Assembly (NCBI GenBank): GCA_040222185.1
Contig: JAVKDP010000104.1
Coordinates: 1 to 41,604 of the forward strand
Length of the DNA stretch: 41,604 nucleotides
DNA from: JAVKDP01 sp040222185
Lineage (GTDB): Bacteria > Bacteroidota > Rhodothermia > Balneolales > Balneolaceae
Direction of reading: 5' to 3'
This document shows positions 17,171-25,369 of the stretch, piece by piece (positions within the stretch are counted from its first letter, which is position 1; the number at the start of each line of letters is the position of its first letter). A model generated the notes under the pieces. It saw only the letters and a program-made list of their open reading frames with translations. It was not told the origin of the DNA and ran no database searches. The position numbers and the translations under genes were made by a program.

Positions 17171-17247
17171 GAACTGCATAAGCATGTTGAGCAACTGTCT
17201 TTTTTCATCACTATTCTATTGTAAAAAAATATCAAGGAGAAGTACCA

Positions 17248-17883
17248 TTGATTAAAGTTGGAATTATAGAAGACAATAAATACATGCGTGAAGGTTGGGA
17301 AACCTTTATCGATTACGACAAAGGCTTATGCGTTATCGGGAGCTTTGGCTCTTGTGAAGCAGCTTTTGAATCAGAAGAGTTCAAGAAAATAGATGTCCTG
17401 ATTATGGATATTGGCCTACCCGGCATGAGCGGTATTGAAGGAGTGAAATTGGTTCGGGAAAATCATCCTGACATAGCCATTATTATGGCTACCGTATTCG
17501 AAGACGATGAGCATATTTTTGATGCTATCAAGGCCGGGGCTGTGGGCTATCTTGCTAAAAAAGTTACACCGGATGAATTGGTTGCAGCTATAAAAGATGC
17601 CTTTTCTGGTGGATCACCTATTACTCCGAATATTGCACGCAGGATTATACAGACGATGCATAAACCTATGCTCTCTGAGCTGGAACAACTGTCAAAGAGA
17701 GAGCTGGAAATCCTCCAGGAACTGGCTACAGGGAAGTCATACGCAAAGATTGGTAAAACCATTTTCCTTTCGGTAGATGGCGTTCGGCATCACATCCGGA
17801 ATATCTACCAGAAGTTGGAAGTTCATAGCCGATCAGAAGCTATATCAAAAGGGATTTCCAAGCGATTGATTGATCCAATGTAG
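17248..17883 (+). CDS. NarL/LuxR-family response regulator
   Basis: 211 residues. The receiver domain (about 1-120) has the acidic pocket EDN at 8-10, phospho-acceptor Asp54 in MDIGLPG, and conserved Lys in YLAKK. The LuxR-type DNA-binding domain occupies about 145-205 (LSKRELEILQELATGKSYAKIG, VDGVRHHIRNIYQKLEV). The start is TTG at 17248, preceded by AAGGAG at a good distance; the receiver needs the IKVGIIEDN strand, so later ATGs are too short. HisKA_3 kinases pair with this type of regulator, so it is the likely partner of the upstream hybrid kinase. If that kinase is truly broken, this regulator may be orphaned. Confidence 0.93.
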   Translation: MIKVGIIEDNKYMREGWETFIDYDKGLCVIGSFGSCEAAFESEEFKKIDVLIMDIGLPGMSGIEGVKLVRENHPDIAIIMATVFEDDEHIFDAIKAGAVGYLAKKVTPDELVAAIKDAFSGGSPITPNIARRIIQTMHKPMLSELEQLSKRELEILQELATGKSYAKIGKTIFLSVDGVRHHIRNIYQKLEVHSRSEAISKGISKRLIDPM

Positions 17884-17896
17884 GAGTAAACTGACA

Positions 17897-18223
17897 GTGC
17901 AAAACGTGTTATTTATTTGCTCCAGGAATCAATGGAGAAGCCCAACAGCTGAAACGGTATTCAGAAAGTATAATGGAATCCAGGTTAGGTCGGCCGGGAC
18001 AAGCCCAAGAGCCAGGCGAACGGTTAATGTAAATGATATCCGTTGGGCAGACGTAATTCTTGTAATGGAGCAAAAGCACAAGAACCGGATAAAGGCTGAG
18101 TTTACCCAGATGATTCAGTTTAAAAGAATTGAAGTACTGGACATTCCGGATGACTATAAATATATGGATCCGGAATTAATAGAGATTCTGGAGAGTGCAG
18201 TTCCTCCTTTCCTTGAGATGTAA
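17897..18223 (+). CDS. Low-molecular-weight protein-tyrosine-phosphatase-like protein
   Basis: 108 residues from a GTG at 17897 with AGGAG upstream; a longer frame starts at 17870 inside the regulator gene but adds residues that do not fit the fold. The active-site loop CSRNQWRS (Cys8, Arg14) is the CX5R P-loop of the phosphatase family, followed by PTAETVFRKY, RSAGTSPRARR, DVILVMEQKHKNRI and DIPDDYKYMDPELIE. This short, cytosolic subgroup, widespread but little studied, is about 110 residues instead of the 150 of typical enzymes. The C-terminal Asp of DIPDDY probably serves as the general acid. It follows the response regulator by 13 bases and is probably co-transcribed with it. Confidence 0.88.
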   Translation: MQNVLFICSRNQWRSPTAETVFRKYNGIQVRSAGTSPRARRTVNVNDIRWADVILVMEQKHKNRIKAEFTQMIQFKRIEVLDIPDDYKYMDPELIEILESAVPPFLEM

Positions 18224-18229
18224 ACTTTA

Positions 18230-19456
18230 TTAACGTCCGTACGAGATAACTTTAAGTGGGTCAGTTTTCGCTGCAATTCGTGCAGGAATCCAGGACGCCA
18301 GGGCGCACAGGCCTATGGTTACTACAGTAACGATCAGAAAGTCTAAAGCATGGGGTTCTACCGGCGCGTAGCTCATATAATAGTTTTCCTCAGACAATGG
18401 AATAATCTGGTATTCTAATTGCAAGTAAGCAAAAAGGAGGGAGAGCGCGATTCCAATGATAAGCCCGATAATGGAAACGAGAATACCTTCCAGTAAAAAC
18501 ACTTTTCGGATAATCGCAGATTTACTTCCTATAGTTTTTAGAATTCCGATATCCCGGGTTCGTTCTAATACCATCATTAACACTGTTCCAATCAGGTTAA
18601 AGGCTGCTACGATAATCATCACACTGATAACAAGTGGGATCATACTTTCTTGTAGTTCAACCCATGCAAAAATATTCCCAAAACGTACTTGAATGGATTC
18701 TTTGTAGTAAGGAAAAGGGAGATGATCATTCAACTCTTCATCAAAGCTTTCTATTTGGCGAGAGTCTTTGAGTTTCAGTTCTATGCCATGAGCTTCAGTT
18801 GGGCCAAGGTCAAAGAGTTTTTGAGTATGTTTCCTTGCAGAAATAGCATAAACGGCATCAAAAGCTTCGATTCCGGTTTGATAGATTCCTGTAAGCCTAA
18901 ATTGCTGGATTTCGGGTGAATTGATAATGGAAGGAATCCCATTAATGGTATATACAGTGATAATACTTCCAACCTGGGCTTCAATTTCCTGGACCAATTT
19001 ACTACCCAATACAATGCCGGGACGATTGTCCGCATCTTCTGTTAAATCAAAAACTCCTTCGCTTATGTAAGCACCAATATCAGAGATATCACCGGATTCG
19101 TTTACTCCTTTGAGTAAGGTTCCGGTTACTCCGTCTTTGGTTTGGATCATCACCTGACCTTCAATAATAAGCTGTTTGGCTTCTATTTCGTCAAAACGAT
19201 CCAGGTAAGTCATTACTGTATCGGCACGGAAAAGTGGAGCATCAGTAAAGCTGGTGATGGTAATATGAGGAGCAAAGCCCAGTACTTTATCATTAATGGT
19301 AGATTTAAAACCATGTACAATAGAAAGGGCAATGAGTAATCCAGCGGAGCCAATAGCAACGCCGGCAATGGTCATCAATTTAATGAATGAAAGAAACCGG
19401 GCACCTTTACGGGTGCCTTTGAAATAACGCAGAGCTAAATAGGTTTCAAACTTCAT
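18230..19456 (-). CDS. LolC/LolE-type ABC transporter permease (FtsX fold)
   Basis: 408 residues. A first transmembrane helix (about 25-45, LMTIAGVAIGSAGLLIALS) is followed by a large periplasmic MacB-type core domain (about 50-230) and three more helices in the C-terminal FtsX domain (about 270-395, VISVMIIVAAFNLIGTVLMM, ILVSIIGLIIGIALSLLFAY, FLIVTVVTIGLCALASWI). The LALRYFKGTRK start and ERTRDIGILKTIGS are typical of lipoprotein-releasing permeases, which move lipoproteins from the inner membrane to the LolA chaperone. No LolD ATPase is adjacent. The gene lies 16 bases downstream of lysS, an arrangement common in this group. Confidence 0.9.
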   Translation of the reverse strand: MKFETYLALRYFKGTRKGARFLSFIKLMTIAGVAIGSAGLLIALSIVHGFKSTINDKVLGFAPHITITSFTDAPLFRADTVMTYLDRFDEIEAKQLIIEGQVMIQTKDGVTGTLLKGVNESGDISDIGAYISEGVFDLTEDADNRPGIVLGSKLVQEIEAQVGSIITVYTINGIPSIINSPEIQQFRLTGIYQTGIEAFDAVYAISARKHTQKLFDLGPTEAHGIELKLKDSRQIESFDEELNDHLPFPYYKESIQVRFGNIFAWVELQESMIPLVISVMIIVAAFNLIGTVLMMVLERTRDIGILKTIGSKSAIIRKVFLLEGILVSIIGLIIGIALSLLFAYLQLEYQIIPLSEENYYMSYAPVEPHALDFLIVTVVTIGLCALASWIPARIAAKTDPLKVISYGR

Positions 19457-19472
19457 TTACGAAATACCGATG

Positions 19473-21002
19473 CTATTCAGGCTTCATTTGAGGGAAGAAC
19501 AGTACATCTCTTATAGACTCTGAATTTGTCATGATCATGGATAAACGATCAATTCCAATTCCAATTCCGGCAGTAGGAGGCATACCATATTCCAACGCCC
19601 TGATGAAATCTTCATCAATAGTCATTGCTTCGTCATCTCCACCAGCACGTAAACTGGCCTGATCTTCCAGGCGCTCACGTTGATCAATTGGATCGTTAAG
19701 CTCAGAATAGGCATTAGCAATTTCTTTCCCGTTACAAATACATTCGAAGCGTTCTACGAGCCCTTCTTTAGTTCGGTGCTTCTTGGTAAGCGGGCTCATT
19801 TCTACAGGGTAATCCGTAATGAAGGTTGGCTGAATCAACTTGGACTCAACATATTCTCCAAAGATCTCATCAATAATCTTTCCGCTACCAAAAGTCTCAT
19901 CCATCTGGATGTGAAGTTCTTTACCAATAGCTTTCAGCTCTTCCAGGTTTTTACCGTACAGGTTATGCCCGGTTTCTTTTTCAATAGCTTCAAACATGGG
20001 AACTCTTGGCCATGGAGCTTTGAATTCGATTTCATGCTCTCCAACCAGAACTTTGGTTGAACCATGAAGATCAAGAGCGACTTTCTCAATCATTTTTTCG
20101 GTGAATTCCATCATCCAGTTATAATCCTTGTACGCCACATATAGCTCAACCTGGGTAAACTCTGGATTATGGAATCGGGAAAGCCCTTCATTTCTGAAAT
20201 CTTTCGAAAACTCATATACGCCATCAAAACCACCAACGATGAGTCGCTTCAGGTAAAGCTCATTAGCAACACGAAGATATAAATCCATATCCAGGGTGTT
20301 GTGATGGGTCATAAATGGTCGCGCCGTAGCTCCACCATAAATGGGCTGAAGAATCGGGGTTTCAACTTCAAGGTATCCACGTTGGTTCATGAAATCACGC
20401 ATGGTTTGAACCATTCGTGTTCTCTTTTTGAACGTCTCACGTACTTCCGGGTTCACAATCAGATCTACATAACGCTGACGGTAGCGCAGTTCTTTATCAG
20501 CAAAGGCATCAAAGATTACTTTTTCGCCATCTTCATTTTCTACTTCTTTTGGAATTGGAATAGGGCGGATGGTTTTAGTCAAAAACTCAAACTCTTCGGC
20601 ATGAATCGTGGTTTCACCAGTCCTTGTTTTGAACACAAAGCCTTTAATTCCTACTATGTCTCCGATATCAACCAGTTTCTTAAAAACAGTATTGTACTCT
20701 TCAATTCCAACATCATCTCGACGGATATAAACCTGTATTGTACCCTCTGAATCCTGTAGATTAAAAAACGCAGCTTTACCCATAATTCTGCGTGTCATCA
20801 CTCTTCCGGCAACCGAAACAGTTTGAGTTTCAGGATTTGATTCCTCATCACGGATAAGTTCAGCATCTTCTTTTACCTGTTTACTGGAATGTGTAACATC
20901 AAAAGAATAGGGAAACGGATTTACTCCAAGTTCATTAAGTTGTGTAAGTTTCTCTCGTCTGATTTCTTCCTGTTCGGAAAGCGAGATTTCCTGGTTCGAC
21001 AT
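19473..21002 (-). CDS. lysS: Lysyl-tRNA synthetase, class II
   Basis: 509 residues, normal length. It charges tRNA-Lys with lysine using ATP. The N-terminal OB-fold anticodon-binding domain (about 60-150) contains VSVAGRVMTRRIMGKAAFF. Class II motif 1 (about 180-215) and motif 2 (KDFRNEGLSRFHNPEFTQVE, about 270) are present, and motif 3 lies at the end (GIGIGIDRLSMIMT). The ATP and lysine pockets look intact. It is the first gene of a minus-strand pair with the Lol-type permease, and is divergent from the phosphopantetheinyl transferase gene. Confidence 0.98.
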   Translation of the reverse strand: MSNQEISLSEQEEIRREKLTQLNELGVNPFPYSFDVTHSSKQVKEDAELIRDEESNPETQTVSVAGRVMTRRIMGKAAFFNLQDSEGTIQVYIRRDDVGIEEYNTVFKKLVDIGDIVGIKGFVFKTRTGETTIHAEEFEFLTKTIRPIPIPKEVENEDGEKVIFDAFADKELRYRQRYVDLIVNPEVRETFKKRTRMVQTMRDFMNQRGYLEVETPILQPIYGGATARPFMTHHNTLDMDLYLRVANELYLKRLIVGGFDGVYEFSKDFRNEGLSRFHNPEFTQVELYVAYKDYNWMMEFTEKMIEKVALDLHGSTKVLVGEHEIEFKAPWPRVPMFEAIEKETGHNLYGKNLEELKAIGKELHIQMDETFGSGKIIDEIFGEYVESKLIQPTFITDYPVEMSPLTKKHRTKEGLVERFECICNGKEIANAYSELNDPIDQRERLEDQASLRAGGDDEAMTIDEDFIRALEYGMPPTAGIGIGIDRLSMIMTNSESIRDVLFFPQMKPE

Positions 21003-21104
21003 ATATATATTTGGTTAACGTGAATTGAGCGAATCAAAGATTTCAAAAATACCGAATTGTGCTGAAAATTGTGGCATTATCATCAATAACTTTATTTAGA
21101 TCAT

Positions 21105-21728
21105 TTGAACGTTTTAGAAACATCTGAAATTCCCTTTTTCCCTGGTGAAGTGCTCATAGGATGGAGTAAAATCTCGGGTTCATATGATGAGAAAATGCCA
21201 TTCATCAATACAGAATTACTAAAGACCTTTACTAACCAGAAGAGAAAGGAAGAGCATATTACCTCACGTGTATTATTTGCTTTTCTGGCGCGCGAAATGG
21301 GTTGGGATACAGGTGCTGTCATTCTTGATAAAGAAGAACAGGGAAAGCCTTTTGTAAGAGTGAATGGAAAGAAAAGTTTTGTGAGCTTTACCCATACCAA
21401 AGAGGTTGTAATGTGTGCTATATCGGAGACTCTGGATATTGGTATTGATGCTGAGTTAGAGCGGCGCGATATCAACCCGGGTATTATAAAACGAATACTT
21501 GGTGAAGAAGAATGGGCGAACCTGGAAGGGGAAGACCCTATAAAACTATGGACATTGAAAGAAGCTGCAGTAAAAAGCCTGGGTACTGGATTAAGAACTA
21601 ATTTAAAAGACCTGGAACTTAACAGGGAAGAACAAAACCAGTTTAGTGTTTCAGTTGGAAATCACTCACTTAAAGCAATGAGTGCTAATGTTATAGACCA
21701 TTATATTTCAGTAGCTTACCCGGCATAA
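21105..21728 (+). CDS. 4'-phosphopantetheinyl transferase
   Basis: 207 residues, Sfp-like size. It attaches phosphopantetheine from CoA to carrier proteins in the cytosol. The family motifs are present: SFTHTKEVVMCAIS, then the Mg-binding DIGIDAELERRD (Asp and Glu ligands), and WTLKEAAVKSLGTGL with the catalytic Glu/Lys. Start TTG at 21105 is the first of the open frame; the next plausible start (GTG in the LIGWSK region) would shorten the N-terminus. The next gene begins one base after its stop, so it leads a three-gene operon with the DUF2520 and ATL proteins. No polyketide or NRPS genes are near, so fatty-acid carrier protein is the likely substrate. Confidence 0.9.
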   Translation: MNVLETSEIPFFPGEVLIGWSKISGSYDEKMPFINTELLKTFTNQKRKEEHITSRVLFAFLAREMGWDTGAVILDKEEQGKPFVRVNGKKSFVSFTHTKEVVMCAISETLDIGIDAELERRDINPGIIKRILGEEEWANLEGEDPIKLWTLKEAAVKSLGTGLRTNLKDLELNREEQNQFSVSVGNHSLKAMSANVIDHYISVAYPA

Positions 21729-21729
21729 T

Positions 21730-22527
21730 ATGAGTAAACCAAGTGTAACCATAATAGGAACAGGCAGAGTAGGTAAGGCTTTCTCAATAGCTCTGAGAGA
21801 GGCTGGATTCGAAGTATCTCAAATGTATGGTAAAGAGGATGAAATCACCTCTCTTGGCGAGCTTGTTTTTATCACAGTACCTGATAATGAAATTAGAAAA
21901 GTGAGCATAGCCCTAGCAGAAGATTTTGAAGACTTATCAGGTAAAACTTTTGTGCATTGTTCGGGAACCCTTCCTTCAAAAATATTATCAGATCTACAAA
22001 GTAAGGGAGCTAAGACGGGCTGTTTTCACCCTCTTCAATCTGTTTCTCCTAAAACCGTAAGCTTTAATGGGATTTACTTTGATATTGAAGGTGAAGAAGA
22101 GACACAAGATCAGTTAGTTGAAATTGCTTCTTCTCTTGGGGCCAAATGGATAAAAGTTTCCGCGAAAGAGAAAGAAATGCTACACGTATCAGCCGTTATT
22201 GCTTCGAATTACCTGGTTACACTTTCGGATCTGGCTTTCAGAGCTTCTGAAGCAACGGGGATTTCGCAGAGAGTTTTAACAGACGCTCTTCTTCCTCTAA
22301 TGAAATCATCGCTGGATAATTTAGAGCACCTCAAACCTTCTGAAGCATTGACAGGCCCTATAGCAAGGGGAGATATTCAAACAGTGCAAAAGCATCTAAA
22401 ACTTCTTGAAAATGATGAAGAGTTGTTGAGTATCTACAAAAAATTGGGATTGTTGACATTGGAACTTTCAGGTTCCGATATCAAGGATAATACCATCAAA
22501 TTCAGACTTTACGATGTGTTAAAATGA
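21730..22527 (+). CDS. Rossmann-like and DUF2520 domain protein
   Basis: 265 residues. The N-terminal Rossmann motif VTIIGTGRVGKAFSIALREAG (about 5-25) binds NAD(P). FHPLQSVSP and the helical DUF2520 C-terminal half (about 130-260) with HVSAVIASNYLVTLSDLA are the family signature, which is related to 6-phosphogluconate and ketopantoate reductase-like dehydrogenases. The substrate is not established for this family. It starts one base after the phosphopantetheinyl transferase stop and overlaps the next gene by 4 bases (ATGA), so translation is likely coupled. A link to pantothenate/CoA metabolism through the transferase neighbour is only suggestive. Confidence 0.9.
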   Translation: MSKPSVTIIGTGRVGKAFSIALREAGFEVSQMYGKEDEITSLGELVFITVPDNEIRKVSIALAEDFEDLSGKTFVHCSGTLPSKILSDLQSKGAKTGCFHPLQSVSPKTVSFNGIYFDIEGEEETQDQLVEIASSLGAKWIKVSAKEKEMLHVSAVIASNYLVTLSDLAFRASEATGISQRVLTDALLPLMKSSLDNLEHLKPSEALTGPIARGDIQTVQKHLKLLENDEELLSIYKKLGLLTLELSGSDIKDNTIKFRLYDVLK

Positions 22528-22868
22528 CCACAAGAAAAACGAACGATTTCTATATGAGAGTGTATGAGGTAGTTGCTCAAATCCCTACTGGATGTATAAC
22601 AAGTTATGGAGCTATTTCTAAATACCTGGGAGTTGAGTCGGGTGCGAGGATGGTTGGATATGCTCTGAATAATTATTTTAGTTCCGAAATTGGTTTTGAG
22701 ATACCTGCTCACAGAGTTCTAAACCGATTAGGTCAACTTACCGGGCGGGCACATTTTGAAGGAGATACAATGAGGGAAAGACTGGAGCAGGAAGGAGTAG
22801 AATTTGTTGCCGAGTATACCGTTAATCTCGAGAAACATTTTTGGAATCCATTTGAATTAGAACAATAA
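22524..22868 (+). CDS. Alkyltransferase-like DNA repair protein (ATL)
   Basis: 114 residues matching the DNA-binding domain of O6-methylguanine-DNA methyltransferase: FYMRVYEVVAQIPTGCITSYGAISKYLG, ARMVGYALN, then PAHRVLNRLGQL. The alkyl-accepting Cys of the PCHRV motif is replaced by Ala (PAHRV), which defines the alkyltransferase-like group. These proteins bind O6-alkylguanine, flip it out and recruit nucleotide excision repair instead of accepting the alkyl group. The length fits ATL (about 100-110). It overlaps the DUF2520 gene by 4 bases and is the last gene of the run. Confidence 0.92.
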   Translation: MTTRKTNDFYMRVYEVVAQIPTGCITSYGAISKYLGVESGARMVGYALNNYFSSEIGFEIPAHRVLNRLGQLTGRAHFEGDTMRERLEQEGVEFVAEYTVNLEKHFWNPFELEQ

Positions 22869-22874
22869 CGATGA

Positions 22875-22904
22875 TTTGATAAGCTTATCAAATTCGTATC
22901 TTTG
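22875..22904 (+). promoter_or_regulatory. Bacteroidota-type promoter for the thioredoxin-like gene
   Basis: TTTG at 22875-22878 and TATCTTTG at 22897-22904, separated by 18 bases, match the TTG and TAnnTTTG (-33/-7) promoter consensus of Bacteroidota primary sigma factors. The -7 box ends 33 bases before the ATG at 22938. The element also contains the palindrome TTTGATAAGCTTATCAAA (22875-22892), so it may carry an operator. Confidence 0.75.
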
Positions 22905-22937
22905 GAGCCATAAAATTAGTTCAACAGAAAAGAAAGA

Positions 22938-23534
22938 ATGAGAAAGCTGAATATTTTATTATCGGGGACTTTTTTGATGGTTCTTTTACCGGTAGCAGTA
23001 TTCGCTCAACAAACATTGAGAAGTGGGAGCAGTTTACCGATGCAATCCCACAAGATGGAAGATACTTCAGGCAGAAGCATTTCGATGGGTGAAGTTGCTC
23101 AGCAAAATGGATTATTGGTAATCTTTTCTGCAAATACCTGTCCCTGGGTTATAAGAGCTTCCGATAAATATGCACAGGTTTCCAGTCTTACACGATCAAA
23201 TAGAATTGGTATGATCGCACTTAATTCCAATGAGGATTACCGCGAAAGAGGGGATTCCATGGAGGATATGATAAAACATGCTCAAAAAAGGAATTTCGAT
23301 TTTACCTATGTATTGGACGAGAATAGTGAGGTTGCGAATGCATTCGGAGCAGTAAGAACTCCCCAGGTATTCCTTTTCAATGGCAACATGGAACTGGTTT
23401 ATAGTGGTGTGATAAGTTCTTCAGGTGGAGCGGATAATTATTTACAGGATGCTATAAACCAAATGATTAAAGGATCAGAAGTTACTATTTCAAGTACTCC
23501 TCCTTCAGGTTGCTCAATAAAACGTGCTAGTTAA
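22938..23534 (+). CDS. Secreted thioredoxin-like protein (AhpC/TSA fold)
   Basis: 198 residues with a signal peptide (MRKLNILLSGTFLMVLLPVAVFAQ). A redoxin-type thioredoxin fold covers about 35-175: LPMQSHKMEDTSGRSISM, LLVIFSANTCPWVIRASDKY, GMIALNSNE, FTYVLDENSEVANAFGAVRTPQVFLF. The active site reads CPWV, so the resolving Cys of CxxC is missing. One other Cys lies near the C-terminus (PPSGCSI). It may work as a one-Cys thiol protein in the periplasm or pair with that distal Cys. The gene has its own promoter and terminator and is monocistronic. Role in periplasmic redox or detoxification is inferred from fold only. Confidence 0.86.
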   Translation: MRKLNILLSGTFLMVLLPVAVFAQQTLRSGSSLPMQSHKMEDTSGRSISMGEVAQQNGLLVIFSANTCPWVIRASDKYAQVSSLTRSNRIGMIALNSNEDYRERGDSMEDMIKHAQKRNFDFTYVLDENSEVANAFGAVRTPQVFLFNGNMELVYSGVISSSGGADNYLQDAINQMIKGSEVTISSTPPSGCSIKRAS

Positions 23535-23565
23535 TTTTTGCCAAAAAAAACCGTATTTTGAGCAA

Positions 23566-23599
23566 CCTCATCAACTTTTAGCTGATGGGGCTTTTTTTT
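23566..23599 (+). terminator. Rho-independent terminator after the thioredoxin-like gene
   Basis: The stem CCTCATCA / TGATGGGG with loop ACTTTTAGC is followed by CTTTTTTTT. It separates the gene from queD. Confidence 0.85.
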
Positions 23600-23620
23600 G
23601 AAATTTGATCTTGATACTGA

Positions 23621-24010
23621 ATGCCAACCTGGATTTTACATACTGAATTTAAATTTGACGCTGCTCATTTCATAGATGGATATGATGGGAAATGCGGAAG
23701 GATGCATGGGCATTCTTACAAAGTTAAAATGACTGCCAAGTCACATAAGTTAAATCCATCTGCTTATCTGAAATCAGAAGATATGGTATGCGATTTCAAA
23801 GAGTTAAAGTGGGCTGCAAAAGATTCTGAAAAGGGTGGTTTTGATCATGGCGTTTTGAACGAACTGATGGAAGTAAATACCACAGCCGAACGAATAGCAG
23901 AATTTATCCATATTGAAACAATGAAGAGAATACCTGCAGGGATCGAACTTAATGTTACCGTATGGGAAACGGATACCTGCTGGGTAGAATACACTGACAA
24001 GGATGTCTAG
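23621..24010 (+). CDS. queD: 6-carboxytetrahydropterin synthase
   Basis: 129 residues of the 6-pyruvoyl-tetrahydropterin synthase family. Zinc ligands are His in FDAAHF and the two His in RMHGHSYKV, and the catalytic Cys lies in GKCGRMHGH. The C-terminal WETDTCWVEY motif is typical of this fold. Together with queE, which overlaps by 8 bases, it indicates QueD, which makes 6-carboxy-tetrahydropterin from dihydroneopterin triphosphate in queuosine (7-deazaguanine) synthesis. No queC or queF gene is in the window. Confidence 0.94.
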   Translation: MPTWILHTEFKFDAAHFIDGYDGKCGRMHGHSYKVKMTAKSHKLNPSAYLKSEDMVCDFKELKWAAKDSEKGGFDHGVLNELMEVNTTAERIAEFIHIETMKRIPAGIELNVTVWETDTCWVEYTDKDV

Positions 24011-24647
24011 CTCTCAAGAACATAGCATAGATACCGATATTAACATCATGGATGTTCAATATCCTGTTATGGAACACTTTTACACTATCCAGGGAGAAGG
24101 TGCACACACCGGGCGAGCTTCCTATTTCATAAGAACTGCGGGCTGTGACGTTGAATGCTGGTGGTGCGATGTAAAAGATAGCTGGGATGAAGAGAAGCAT
24201 CCGAAAATGAAAGTGAGCGAGCTGGTATCAGAGGTAAAAGCTAGTGGAACAGAGTTTGTTGTAATTACTGGCGGAGAGCCTTTGCTGCACGATCTTTTTC
24301 CCCTTACAAAAGCATTAAAAAGCCTTGATGTTAATATTCATATTGAGACGAGTGGATCTTCTCCTTTAAGCGGAGAATTGGATTGGATTACATTATCCCC
24401 CAAACGATTTAAGAAGCCTATGGATGAGGTATTTCCCTATGTTGATGAGCTTAAAGTGGTTGTGCTAACTAAGAAAGATTTAGTCTGGGCAGAGGAAAAT
24501 GCCGCTAAATGTCCGGAGACTACCAAATTGTTACTTCAGCCAGAGTGGGATACTCCCGGATCCATTCCTTTAATTGTTGAGTATGTAAAGAATAATCCAC
24601 AATGGGGAATAAGTTTACAAACTCATAAATACCTACAGGTTCCATAA
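24003..24647 (+). CDS. queE: 7-carboxy-7-deazaguanine synthase (radical SAM)
   Basis: 214 residues. The radical SAM cluster motif is CDVECWWC (CX3CX2C), followed by VVITGGEPLLH for SAM binding. Early residues FYTIQGEGAHTGRASYFIR are typical of QueE, which converts 6-carboxytetrahydropterin to 7-carboxy-7-deazaguanine. ATG at 24003 overlaps the end of queD, so expression is coupled. The stop TAA shares its last base with the ATG of the SDR gene. Confidence 0.95.
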   Translation: MSSSQEHSIDTDINIMDVQYPVMEHFYTIQGEGAHTGRASYFIRTAGCDVECWWCDVKDSWDEEKHPKMKVSELVSEVKASGTEFVVITGGEPLLHDLFPLTKALKSLDVNIHIETSGSSPLSGELDWITLSPKRFKKPMDEVFPYVDELKVVVLTKKDLVWAEENAAKCPETTKLLLQPEWDTPGSIPLIVEYVKNNPQWGISLQTHKYLQVP

Positions 24648-25360
24648 TGAGCTTTGAGCATACTTCAGTAATCATTACCGGAGGGAGCAAAGGGATTGGC
24701 CTTTCGATTGCTAAAGTATTTTCACGAACAACAGATCGACCTATTATTTTAGTAGCCAGGAACAAAGACGCTCTGGCAAAAGCTAAAACAATATGTCTTG
24801 AAGAAGGAGCTAAAGAGGTTACTACTCTATCGATAGACCTTACGGATGAAGTAGGTCTTTCGAAAATTGATTTTAAAGCATTGAATCCCGGAATATTAGT
24901 AAACAATGCCGGGGTCTTCCTTTTTAAAAAACTTGGTGATACAAATTCGGAAGAGTTTAACCGACAATACCAGTTAAATACTTTTTCTACATTCAATTTT
25001 ACAAGAGCTGTTCTTCCGGCGCTTGAAACCCAGGAAAGGGCACTTATCGTTAATATTTGTTCCCAGGCTTCGTTAAAAGGCTATGGTGATAGTGGTGCTT
25101 ATACCATGAGCAAACACGCTTTGCTCGGATATACAAGATCTTTAAGAAAGGAAATGATGAATACCAAGGTAGCAGTATCTGCAATTAACCTTGGGCAAAC
25201 CTTTTCGACTTCATGGGAAGGTGTTGATGTTGACCCCAACAAATTGATTGACCCGGAAGATGTGGGTAAACTGATTCTTGGCCTTTCAAACCTTAGTCCT
25301 CGGAGTGTTGCTGAAGAAATTAACCTCATGCCCCAAGGTGGGGAAGTTAACCCAATGTGA
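24647..25360 (+). CDS. Short-chain dehydrogenase/reductase
   Basis: 237 residues. The Rossmann motif TGGSKGIGLSIAKVFSR (about 10-27), NNAGVF, and the catalytic Ser in NICSQASLKGYG with YTMSKHAL (YxxxK) are all present, so it is a classical SDR using NAD(P)H. Its start overlaps the queE stop by one base, making a queD-queE-SDR operon. Its position next to pterin-derived queuosine genes might suggest a sepiapterin-reductase-like activity, but SDRs are too varied to assign a substrate. The gene is convergent with the CotH-like gene 9 bases later, with no clear terminator between. Confidence 0.9.
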   Translation: MSFEHTSVIITGGSKGIGLSIAKVFSRTTDRPIILVARNKDALAKAKTICLEEGAKEVTTLSIDLTDEVGLSKIDFKALNPGILVNNAGVFLFKKLGDTNSEEFNRQYQLNTFSTFNFTRAVLPALETQERALIVNICSQASLKGYGDSGAYTMSKHALLGYTRSLRKEMMNTKVAVSAINLGQTFSTSWEGVDVDPNKLIDPEDVGKLILGLSNLSPRSVAEEINLMPQGGEVNPM

Positions 25361-25369
25361 GATATCTCA

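Noticed and set aside
20301..20750. 149-codon plus-strand frame
   Set aside because: Antisense shadow of lysS, which is a clear full-length gene on the minus strand.
24520..24996. 158-codon minus-strand frame
   Set aside because: Antisense across the queE/SDR junction; both plus-strand genes are well supported.
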